Below, one piece after another: positions 55,401-64,000 of a stretch of 64,000 nt of DNA. Each line of letters begins with the position of its first letter. The first letter of the stretch is position 1. Both the position numbers and the translations under genes were made by a program. The stretch covers positions 140,608,501-140,672,500 of the forward strand of contig JAZHRO010000036.1 in assembly GCA_037157565.1 (NCBI GenBank). Reading direction: 5' to 3'. The notes under the pieces were generated by a model. That model was not told the origin of the DNA. It did not search any database and was given only the letters and a program-made list of their open reading frames with translations. The stretch comes from Thalassia testudinum (taxonomy: Eukaryota > Streptophyta > Magnoliopsida > Alismatales > Hydrocharitaceae).

Positions 55401-56639
55401 AGTATACATGGATTTAAACAAATGACAACATTTTTGAGGGGCACAGGTTCGAATCGAAAATGTTGCTAGGGATGTGTCCACTCTTTTTAAATTTTAATCC
55501 TAATATTGGTGGGGGGTGGGGTTTGATTTCTCATTTTAATCTCTCTTGTGATGATTTGCTCCACTAATTTGGGCTTACATCCAATCTTCAACTGGTGAAT
55601 GGTGGCTTTGTTTCCTGGATACGGGAGTGACAGACTAATCAACATACTCAACTATCTATCTGCTTTCTTCGCGACCAAAGTTGGTTTTGTGATTGGATGC
55701 GAGCACGGGACGTACGGAGTAACTTGTTTTCGCAATACATTTTCATTTTCGTTGTTAGAAGGTCTCCACGGTTGTATTTTAATTTTTTATAGATTAAAAT
55801 TATCCTTCACGGGACAAAATTATTTTATTAGGTGAACGGTTATTCTTCGTATAAATGAGAAATCACTTTTCAAGTCTTTTTTTTTTTTTTTTTGCCTTCA
55901 CGGATACTGAGGTAACATACATCCACGTGTTTTTATTTTTTATTGGTATATCTTTATTTTTAATGAAAAGATTTTGATTTTTTATTGATAAAAAATTATT
56001 TTTTATTAACGAAAAATAAATTTCAACTGATTAGTCACCGTATTTTAATTTTTTCACCTGTATGTGATGGTGATTTTCTTTGAGTGACCATTAACCTCAC
56101 AGCAATTGGGTGTACAATGAATAAGTAACTTTCGACGTTCATGCGTAAGTAAATGGGATCTTCCCATACCAAAAAAATATTTTAAGACATAAGTTTCTTT
56201 ACTTTTTCTGTTTGTTATTTATGGTGCTCGTTAGCCTCTCCAATGTAGGTCGGGGAGTAGTCTCTACCGTTGTTAAGGAAATTGACTTTGATGTTAGCAG
56301 CGGGATAACTGCGGATTGAATATGAGTGGAATAAGTTTGGAAGGATATGTATTTGATTGGTAGAATGAGATGAATAGTAGGTGGTAATGATGGGTATAAT
56401 AATAGTGTATTGTAAGTAGATGAATTTTTAATTTATGATATGGGTATAAGTGTGTTAATGTAATATAATGAATGTATTTAATGGATATATTATGTTGAAG
56501 TAGATATATTTTAATATGTATTGATATTAACGTGATGTGATGGGATATCTTGAAAGTGATATATTGTAATAGATGTTGATATTGATTTGATGGATTGAGA
56601 TAAGTTTTAATTTTTTTGATCTTGAGATTTATTCTTTAA
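55401..56639. other. AT-rich intergenic DNA with poly-T run
   Basis: Poly-T at 55877-55893. 56340-56630 is rich in GATATT/TAATG words without clear periodicity. No gene seen. Confidence 0.45.
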
Positions 56640-56903
56640 GGTGACGTTTAGTTACCGAATTAAATATTTAACCTACCACTTAATCTAATTCTCACTGGTG
56701 TTAGGTTAATTAAGATTTAACTTAAGATAAAATTATTTCATCCTCTTCGAAAAATAACTTTAACCTATAAAAATATCTAAATAAATTAATTCAATCATTG
56801 CATCATTTATTTCACTTTATTTTTTATATTTCTCTATTTTCTCTGCGAACTTGTGTTCCTCACCAACTAAAACTCAATATCTCTTTTACCGACAAACGGA
56901 GCC
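56640..56903. mobile_element. Probable MITE, 264 bp
   Basis: Left end GGTGACGTTTAG and right end complement GGCTCCGTTTGT form an imperfect terminal inverted repeat. Flanking triplets are TAA and TTA, as for a Tourist/Harbinger TWA target, but not identical. The interior is AT-rich and non-coding. Confidence 0.45.
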
Positions 56904-57389
56904 TTAGATTTTAGCGCTGAGAATTTTCCGGGGTTGGATGGTGTGGGGGCGATCTGGATTCGCTCCGGATCAGTCTTTTGACTCTGATCCGAATACAGCA
57001 CGAGTTGCCTTAGGATGTAGTTGGAGCATTGTCGAGGGTGGGTTGGTCGCTTGAGTGGGCCTTTGGGTTACAGTGGGTTCTGATCTTTGGGCACCTCACC
57101 CAATGATGGATCTACCTTTTCTGTACAAATGGGTTGGGCCGTGCGAATCAAGATAGGCCCAGGTTCAAGCCCAATATTTTTTTTGGGCTTTTTGGGATGG
57201 GCTTGTATTGGGTTAGAAGTAACGTGCACGATTTCTGTGCTCTTCCTTCGTCTGTTGACACTAACATATTTGGTGGCATCTCTCCTTTTCCAACGGTTAC
57301 TGTAATTGGGTCTTCACTTTTCCTTTTCATCAATTGAGCTTGCACCATTTAAGCTTTGAGGCAATGCTTGCCTAAACACCTCGACGGTA
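56904..57389. other. Intergenic DNA, unassigned
   Basis: Contains short overlapping ORFs (57087-57348) without recognisable domains. It lies upstream of the gypsy integrase remnant and may be part of it, but no RT or RNase H could be read. Confidence 0.4.
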
Positions 57390-57760
57390 ACAAAGCAGAT
57401 GCAACCCACTTCATCGTATGATGAAGCCAAGCCAATTGACAGACATTTATATCAAGAAAGTGATTTGGCCCCACGAGATATCCAAGGATCCCGTGTCCCA
57501 TCGAGACTCTTTAGATTCATTTCCAACTTCTGGGTTAACTTTCGAGTAGCTGTGAGGGCCGAACTTAATGTTAGCACTACTTACGATTCACAATCTGATG
57601 GCCAAACTGAATGCAATACAAGAATGCTCGAGGACCTCTTAAAGTCTTGTGCCTTAGATTGGAAGGGCACGCGAGATGAGCCTTTACCATGGGTTCACCT
57701 ATGATAATAATTATCACTCGAGGGCCCAATACAACAACGTATCACAAAAATATACAAAAT
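57390..57760 (+). pseudogene. Ty3/gypsy chromovirus integrase fragment
   Basis: The 101-residue frame at 57399-57704 contains SRLFRFISNFWVNF, ELNVSTTYDSQSDGQTECN and MLEDLLKSCALDWKGTRD, matching the second half of the integrase core of chromovirus-type gypsy elements. The catalytic Glu (in DGQTE) is kept. The second catalytic Asp is lost (GSRVPSR where relatives have SDRDPR). It ends in stops where the next conserved block begins. No RT, LTR or chromodomain was found nearby, so it is an isolated relic. Confidence 0.78.
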
Positions 57761-58264
57761 AAAGGGGTTGTATTACGTATCTAGAAACAACTTATGGTGA
57801 TGTAGTGATGGGACTTTTGGTATTTTTGTTCTCGCTTTGTCGTCGTTAGCTGGGTGTGCTCGCATTGTTTAGCTTTCTTTCGCGCTTAATGTGGATGCTT
57901 ATGTGGACTTGTGGATGGTTGTTGGACGTGAGATGTACATATTTATGTTGTTTATGTATACGTATATGTTACGAAGGTTGCGGGTATTATATTGACATTT
58001 ACAGGTTTTTAGGAAAAATACATAAAATAGGAAAGATTATATTGATTTCTCAACAGAGTTCTCACCCGGGGAATTTCCAATTCACCATTAACCGATAGCC
58101 CTGTAGCTAACTAGAGAGACGATAATAGAAAGTCCAAGTGCCCGTGGTGCCAATTTTAACTGCTCCCATGTTGCGGGGCACGACAGAATTCAATTAAAAA
58201 GAACACGGAAATCATATGATTTTCGGATAAAACAATATTAGTTAGGGGGAAGGTATAAAAATAT
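57761..58264. other. Intergenic DNA, unassigned
   Basis: No recognisable feature. The 80-residue frame at 57856-58098 is hydrophobic and Cys-rich, but its composition looks random. Confidence 0.4.
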
Positions 58265-59420
58265 AAAAGTTGATATATTTTACAATACATCGACGTGATA
58301 TGTCAGTGTAAAATCACCATCAATCATTTCGTATCGGTGTAAAATCATTCAAAATCACTTTATACTAATGTAAAATCACTCCATGATCATTTTGCGTCGT
58401 AAAATCACTCTATAATCATTTTGCAACGGTTTAAAATCATAATTAATCACTTTATACTAGTGTAAAATCACTCTACGATGATTTTGCATCGGTGAAAAAT
58501 CATTCAGAATCAATTTACATCGATGCAAATCTGTGTGCTACGTTAGGGCATTTTAAAATACGTTGTAAGATGTATTTTTGTACATTTTGACTATTACTTA
58601 ATGTACGACAAAAAAATAGCTAAAAAGTAGACAAACACAGTTGTGATGCAAAAAGTGATGCGGTGTGTTATTTTCGTATTTCATATAACGTTAAGAACGT
58701 GGGCCTACTTGATAATTGATATTTAATGTAAAGAAACAAAAGAGCATAAGATTTATTACGTAATGGTCCCCACCACATTCAAAAAAATCACCACACAATT
58801 TTAGCCTAAAATGCACAGGTGATAAATAACTTTACACTGGTGATAAACTATTTTGCACCGGTGATAAATTATTCTAAAGTATCTTTGCACCAGTGCACGC
58901 ACCTGTGATAAATTATTTCAAGGGTAGTTTGGCTTGTCCAAAGTGATTTTGCACCCGTGCAAAGTGATTTTAACCTATGAGTTTAGGATTTAGGGTTTAT
59001 GGTTTAGGTTTATAGAAAGTGATTTCATGTATGAGAAATGATTTTTCACTTGCAAGGTGATTTTTCACCTTAGGGTTTAGGATTTAGGATTTAGGGTTAT
59101 CCTAAACACTAAAGACTAAACCCTAAACCCTAAGGTGAAAAATTACTTTTCAAGTGTAAAATCACTTATCATAGGTAAAGAAACACCTGAAATTTAATTT
59201 TATACCGGTGTAATCTTACTTGGCACTTGTGCAAAATTATTTTGAAGGTGCAAAATGATTTTGCATAGGTGAAAAATAAGATTGCACCCGTGCAAAGTGA
59301 TTCCGAAGGTGATTTGAGTGGTTTGCACCCATACCAAAGTGATTTGTTATTGGTTTTAACAGTGGTGGACCCCACCATGTGTAGCACTTTTTTTGCATAA
59401 AAGAAGGGATGTGGGTGTGC
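58265..59420. repeat. Field of degenerate GTGATTTTGCAC-type repeats in both orientations
   Basis: Words such as TGTAAAATCACT, ATCATTTTGCATCGG, GGTGATAAATTATT and AAGTGATTTTGCACCCGTGC recur about every 20-40 bases in 58300-58530 and 58800-59350, on both strands. The pattern resembles subterminal repeats of a DNA transposon or fold-back element, but no terminal repeats or TSD were defined. It contains a telomere-like hairpin at 59060-59143. Confidence 0.65.
59060..59143. repeat. 22-bp perfect hairpin built on telomere-like TTTAGGG units
   Basis: 59060-59081 pairs perfectly with 59122-59143; the arms hold TTAGGGTTTAG and its complement CTAAACCCTAA. The pairing extends outward imperfectly to about 59047 and 59156. 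The 40-nt loop also has TTTAGGATTTAGGG. A related run is at 58981-59012. Confidence 0.85.
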
Positions 59421-60603
59421 ACTCATATTTTTTGCAAATCTGAATTTTACACTACTGCGCGTCAACTTTTATGTCAGCTTTTGTGTTTCCCAACCTACAT
59501 CCAAAAAAATATATGAGAAAATTAAGGGTATCGAAAAGCCATGGCCGTGCAAGGGATGCGCATCTGCGCGAGGGTTTATGTGTGTAGGAAACGAAGAGGA
59601 ATTGAATGGAATGTTGGAGGGAAGTTGGGTTAGGGTGAAAAAGGTAAATTTGGGTCATTAGATTTAATTTTCTTTTAAGTATCGAGGCCTAAATTAATAT
59701 GTATATGAAATATACATACGCATGTATATATGTATGAACAAAATTCCAAGCTAATGATGATAATGTCATCATCAGCCATATCTAGCTTTAATTAGTCAGA
59801 ATCTATTGATAAATGCTCCTACATAACTGCCAGAAAATCGTAATTCATTGCATATCCTTTCTGAGAGATTAATATTAAAATAGGAGTAAAATTATAGTTT
59901 TAGCATAATATCTTAATTGCAGAATGATCATGGGGTTTTCTAGGGGTTAATTAAAGGTCAAATGGTCATAAATGTCTAATAAGTGGATTCATGTAGAACA
60001 AAACGGGTTTTTACGCATTTTGAGAATTATTGGACATTTGAAATCTTAAAAATAGATCTGCTTAAATAACTGAGGTTCTGGTCAAGATAAAATTCACTTA
60101 AATCTTCTAAAAATCATAGAGAAATATTTTATAAGGTTTGGTACCTTTGATTTGACCATTGGAACTCATTTGACCTAACATAGAGTCTTAGATAAATAGT
60201 TGCACTAATTTAGGTTTATGTATAAATTACTCAGTCAAACTTGGTCAAAATCTAAATCCAACTTCACCATCAGATTTCTTGGATCCAAATTAGGTTTGTA
60301 CCAAAATTTGGATCCAATCCAAGATCATATTAACCTAGTTTGCATTTTAGTCCAGTCTGACTCTTTATCACATACGCACCCCTAGCTTTTTGAATTCCTT
60401 ACAAATGGGTCCCTAATTTTGTCACCTTCTTTGCAATCAGGTCCCTCCACCATTATCGCAGAGGAACTCCTCCGGCGACCTTCAATAAGAGATTTCTCTC
60501 TGATTTCTTGGCAGATCTCTCCTAAAAATGGAAGGACTCCTGATGAGATTCTCTTCGACTTGAGCTTCTTCATGACCTTCCAAATTCATCCAAAGGCTTG
60601 TGC
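59421..60603. other. AT-rich intergenic DNA
   Basis: TATACATACGCATGTATATATGTATG at 59706-59735 is a simple AT/GC alternating run. Nothing else could be recognised up to the LTR-like promoter. Confidence 0.45.
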
Positions 60604-60723
60604 AAACCTTTTGAAGGTTTGGGTCTCCTAATTCGTGAAGCATTGAAGCTTCTAAGCTTGGTCTCCAAGCTTGGAAAGCTCTCTTGAGGCTTATATAAGG
60701 ACCCTTGAGGACAAACCGTCCTC
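60604..60723 (+). promoter_or_regulatory. LTR-like promoter with serial hairpins and palindromic TATA
   Basis: Arms: AAACCTT/AAGGTTT (60604-60620), GAAGC/GCTTC (60637-60652), AAGCTTGG/CCAAGCTT (60654-60672), palindrome CTTATATAAG holding the TATA box (60690-60699), and GAGGAC/GTCCTC (60707-60723). The design resembles the array at 22852-23425. C-rich leader-like sequence follows. Confidence 0.55.
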
Positions 60724-61780
60724 CTTAGCAAGGCTTGGGGTCAAAAACCTCTTCAAAACCCCACCTCTGGCCCTCTCCAACCAAGCTCTAGAAGTCTCCT
60801 TCCCCATCTTCCTAAGGGCAGCTAACGGCCAAATTGGCTTGCCCATCCTCTTCCTCATCTTCCTCCACGCCTTGCTAGTCAAAGCGAGGACCGTCTTCCC
60901 GGTTCCTCGCTGTCGTCCCTCTCAGGAGAGTTCATCTTCTCCGTCGCCGGCTTACCAAAACCAGGGCGGACCCTTCCTCTTTCGTCCAATTAGAGTAGGT
61001 AGATTAGTTTCCTTAGATCCTTAGGTTTGTTTCCACTATCAAAAACCCAAAAACACCCTTCGACTTAACCACACGTCTTCATCTTCCTCTGCTCTGGCCA
61101 CCTCTCTAGCGAGGTTTTCTGCTTACCACACACGTCCAACCACCTCGCCACCACTCCCAAAACCTCCGCCGCGTGCCTTCGACCAAAACCCCTCTCCTAT
61201 TCCACCCTTTCCCCCACTCCAAAGTTCCACCAAACAAACCCACCTCCATTCGACCACCTTCGCCCTAATTCTTCATGCAACCACCACCATCACACTCCAC
61301 ACCCTCTGATAATGCTCATGAACTATTTTAATGTGGCCAAGAGGCCATATTCTTGATTTCAGGTAGCCCACCGGAGCTCCGCCACCGCGTCATCTTCTCT
61401 GGCTATGTTCATCAAGCCGCGGCCGTGTTCCTCATCCAAACCACCTCCAGGCTGTGCGATCTTTAGTCCAGAATCGCTCTAGGACCTCAATTGAGAAGAT
61501 TCTGTAGTGCACCCCCTCCAATTCAAGGATTCTTCCTCCGCTGTTGTTGTTTGAAGGAGTTGGACTAGTTTAGTCCCACATCATGCGTGGAAGGCCACAC
61601 AGCTACGCATAAGTTGATTTTCTCACATGGCCTTAGTTCCTCAAGAACACTTGGGGGTGAGGTCCCTCATACCTGCACATACCCGACATGCCTAAGCCTA
61701 CCACTCCTCGGCTGTGACACTTACGCATGCAGCCCTGGTCACCCGGATCCACATACTCGATTATAGCCTGGCTTTGAGAA
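60724..61780 (+). other. C-rich transcript-leader-like sequence, probably LTR-internal
   Basis: A 117-residue open frame (60671-61024) spans the TATA palindrome and has no recognisable domain, so it is not called as a gene. The pyrimidine-rich composition continues to about 61330. Confidence 0.4.
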
Positions 61781-62056
61781 AAGAGGAAGAGAAGGAAGGA
61801 AAGAGAGAGAGAGCAGGGGAAGGGAGGGTTTTACTCCCGAAGGCTTTGAGTGACACTTAGTCGCTGGCAAGGAAAGAGGAGAAGGGCCAAAGAAGAAGAA
61901 AAGAAGAGGATAAGAAGAAGGTATTGGCTGAAGGAAAGGCAGAAGAAGAAGAGAGAGAGGGGCCGTGACAGAGAAGAGAAAGGAAAGAAAGAAGAACAAG
62001 AGGCTAAGGAGAAAACAAGAAGAAAGAAGAAGAAGAAGAAGAAGAAGAAGAAGAAT
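61781..62056 (+). repeat. GA-rich region ending in an (AAG)n microsatellite
   Basis: Purine-rich throughout. An uninterrupted AAG-type run occupies roughly 62027-62055. The Lys/Arg/Glu-only frame across it is a composition artefact. Confidence 0.8.
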
Positions 62057-62339
62057 AAAGCATAAAGATCAGAGAAAGAAGCACCGTAGCAGGCGATAGT
62101 TAAGTCATCTAATTATCAAATCAGACATCTGATTACTATTCATTTATTTCATATTCATTGAGTAGTTGATATATATGTGCTTAGACTAATAATTGGTGAT
62201 CTAAATCACCATTATTTTGTTCTAAGTGTCTTTTTATCATTGTTAACTCTTGATATACTCATGTTTTACATTGAAAATCAGTTTTGAGTAGTTATTATTC
62301 ATTGAATATCATTCTTGGCTTACTTCTATGCTCATTTAT

Positions 62340-62480
62340 ATATTCATCTTGATTAGTGCGTGAATTCCTATTTGCTCCCTGTGTTCGACCTCAGATTTCA
62401 TTTAGATATTTGAGTTATAAATTGTATTTGTTGAAGAGCAATTTGTCAGTTATACTACAACGTATTTCTCTAACATTGAC
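62340..62480 (+). mobile_element. Gypsy LTR 3' remnant
   Basis: TCCCTGTGTTCGAC at 62376-62389 is identical to the U5 motif of the Athila LTR (2303-2316) and is a hallmark of Athila/Tat-type LTRs as I recall. It may be the end of the LTR whose promoter is at 60.6 kb. No primer site follows. Confidence 0.45.
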
Positions 62481-62879
62481 GAAAAGCCCTATTCAACAGC
62501 TAAGTTTTTGGCCATTAGAATGGGTTGGGCTATTGAGTTTCGAATTTGAGGTCATGTACTTAGGCTTGAGCCCTACCTAAATAATTGTTTGGGTCTAAAT
62601 CTTAAGTCCAAGCTCAAGCTATGTGGGTTGGACTTTGGTTTGGGTTGGGTCGATTGGGCCAAGGCCTTGCATCTGGAGACTAGAGTCATGTGTAGGCCTT
62701 TGGCTTAGTCCATGGGGCTAGTGAGCATAGGTCGGCACACACATGTTGCCCTCGTTGCCTTACTACTTCCTTGCCTACAGTAACCGAAGAATAAGTTGGC
62801 TTTGGTTGGACTTGTTAGGCTTCGCATGATGGAGATGCGCATTGCGTGAAATGGGATGTGCAAGGTAGTGGCAAGGAGG
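62481..62879. other. Intergenic DNA, unassigned
   Basis: GGGTTGGG/GGGCC-type words repeat loosely (62515-62720). No feature supported. Confidence 0.4.
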
Positions 62880-63525
62880 ATTGCATCGTGAGAAAATGAA
62901 GTTCGTCACTTGGAACGTAAGAAGTTGAGGGATGAGACGATGAGACAATGTAGAAACATTTGAAAGATTGGTAAGTTGATATGACTTTGTTGTAGGAGAC
63001 AAAATTAGATATATCATTTTGAATCTTTGGAAGCGGTTGGTAGTTGTTGTGGATTGTTCCTTGGTTGGAGTGGAACTCGAATTGCATGATTGTGAGCAAT
63101 TGTTCCTTTTGATTGACGGTGGATTTGGAGTGAAGGTTTGATGGATTCTTGTTTTGAGTAAATGATCTCTATACACTACGTGCCAAAATGGAGGTTATAA
63201 ACATACAAGGAAGGATTATATTTTTAATGAGATTATTCGAGAAAATGTTGGATTGACACTGATAGAGGATAAAATGAGAGAAGTTTGTCTAAGGTAGTTT
63301 GGGAATTTGTAAAGAAGGTCAGTACATGTCCTAACTAGGAGATCTAAGGAGTTGGATGTTGAACCTCTTAGGAAGGACCAATAAAGTTAAAAGAAATGTT
63401 GGAAGGAAATTATTAAGCATGATCTCAATTATTTTAATCTAAGCTTAGAAATAGTTTAAAATAGATCTGAGTAGAGGTAGAGAATTAGTTGATCCCATAT
63501 AGCTTGTGAAAAGGCTTTGTTATTG
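62880..63525 (+). pseudogene. RTE-type LINE remnant: endonuclease start joined to C-terminal end
   Basis: MKFVTWNVR (62897) is the typical N-terminus of an AP-like endonuclease and is followed shortly by an ETKLD segment. From about 63270 the text changes to DKMREVCLR-FGNL-RRSVHV, then KKCWKEIIKHDLNYFNLSLE and a RSEWR-type end, which is the C-terminal tail common in plant RTE LINEs. The whole RT (over 1.5 kb) is missing between them. The sequence ends near TTATTGTTGTT (63520-63530), reminiscent of RTE 3' tails. Stops are present. Confidence 0.6.
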
Positions 63526-63542
63526 TTGTTACAAACATTGTG

Positions 63543-64000
63543 TCAATAAGATAAAAGAGAGAGAACCTTATGACATTCAAATAATAGCTTTCCCACCATA
63601 GCATGATACCTGGTGACATCCTCAAGCAAAGGACTCTCAGAGACTACAAGTGGCAAGGAGAGATCCATAGGAATGCTAGTAGGCTTACAACCTAGCATTC
63701 TTGTCTCTTTTAGCATGTTAAGAGCATACTTTCTCTGTGACAACACTAGACCACCATCAACATGTACTTCAATGCCCAGAAAGTAGTTTATCATTCCCAG
63801 ATCTTAAGTAACAAATTGAGAATGCAAGAACCTTTTGGTAGCCTCTATCTCTGATTCATCACTTTCAGTGAATAGTATATCATCTACATACATAATAATA
63901 ATAACTCTAGGATCTCTATGTATCGTAAAAATAGAGTGATCTGCAGTAGATCTAGTAAAGCCAAACTCTTGCACAACTTTACTAAATCTCTCAAACCAGG
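63543..64000 (-). pseudogene. Copia-D reverse transcriptase fragment, runs off the window
   Basis: Minus strand from the window edge: FERFSKVVQEFGFTRSTADHS-like start, FTIHRDPRVIIIIMYVDD (catalytic Asp codons at 63879-63884, intact), FLHSQFVT followed by a stop, then MINYFLGIEVHVDGG, LSQRKYALNMLKETRMLGCKP and YHAMVGKLLFE. The RNase H that should follow is cut off near 63590, close to the RTE remnant's 3' end. Only one stop is seen in the 450 bp, so this is a younger copy than Copia-B or C. The rest lies beyond 64000. Confidence 0.85.

Noticed and set aside
60671..61024. 117-residue ORF as a small gene
   Set aside because: It starts upstream of the TATA palindrome it would need, and has no domain; the setting is an LTR-like leader.
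61571..61582. TAGTCCCACATC resembling the upstream element of plant snRNA genes
   Set aside because: No TATA at the required spacing and no snRNA sequence follows; the motif is common in transposons.
61850..62065. 71-residue Lys/Arg/Glu ORF
   Set aside because: Product of the GA-rich and AAG microsatellite.
1..64000. CRISPR array, prokaryotic operon, rRNA or organellar DNA insertion
   Set aside because: No regularly spaced identical repeats with unique spacers, no bacterial gene order, and no rRNA or plastid gene text was seen.

Overview
The window is plant nuclear DNA: it carries Athila-type Ty3/gypsy, Ty1/copia, L1- and RTE-type LINE, CACTA, hAT and Mutator elements, all of plant type. 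The only gene that looks functional has an extremely GC-rich, C-ending-codon 5' half that relaxes toward the 3' end. That gradient is typical of monocots, so a monocot is my best guess; species is not determinable by eye. No rRNA, tRNA, CRISPR or prokaryotic gene was seen.

Layout. 0.66-12.4 kb: one complete but dead Athila element with 1.76-kb LTRs, a tRNA-Asp primer site, and a TTGGT target-site duplication (TSD). 12.9-15.5 kb: a solo LTR (TSD TGTTG). 16.2-19.0 kb: an LTR fragment, then a minus-strand CACTA TNP2 transposase pseudogene split by a 1,157-bp Mutator-like element (9-bp TSD). 20.0-24.5 kb: an inverted LTR relative, a cluster of GACGTC palindromes and a run of twelve different hairpins ending on a TATA box. 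24.5-28.3 kb: a 3.7-kb solo LTR (TSD TTCCT) with a rearranged internal duplication. 29.3-32.8 kb: simple repeats, a CACTA-like terminus and a hAT transposase pseudogene. 33.3-34.8 kb: an intact single-exon PORR-domain (WTF1-like) organelle RNA-binding protein gene, boxed in by transposons. 35.0-36.6 kb: a deletion-derivative copia element. 37.1-46.7 kb: a three-level nest. A minus-strand L1-type LINE is split by a plus-strand 5'-truncated LINE, which is split in turn by a 870-bp hAT-like element and a 4.9-kb copia element. 47.2-50.2 kb: a second copia element carrying a tiny poly-A retroposition. 50-64 kb: AT-rich intergenic DNA, a MITE, a gypsy integrase remnant, a field of degenerate repeats with a telomere-like hairpin, an LTR-like promoter, an RTE-type LINE remnant and a copia RT running off the end.

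Function. The PORR protein is predicted to act in a chloroplast or mitochondrion on group II intron RNAs. Everything else is mobile DNA at various stages of decay. Many stops in the Athila element are TAG where the family has Gln or Trp, as expected from deamination of methylated cytosine. Element boundaries marked by TSDs were read base by base and are reliable. Boundaries of unrecognised repeats are approximate.
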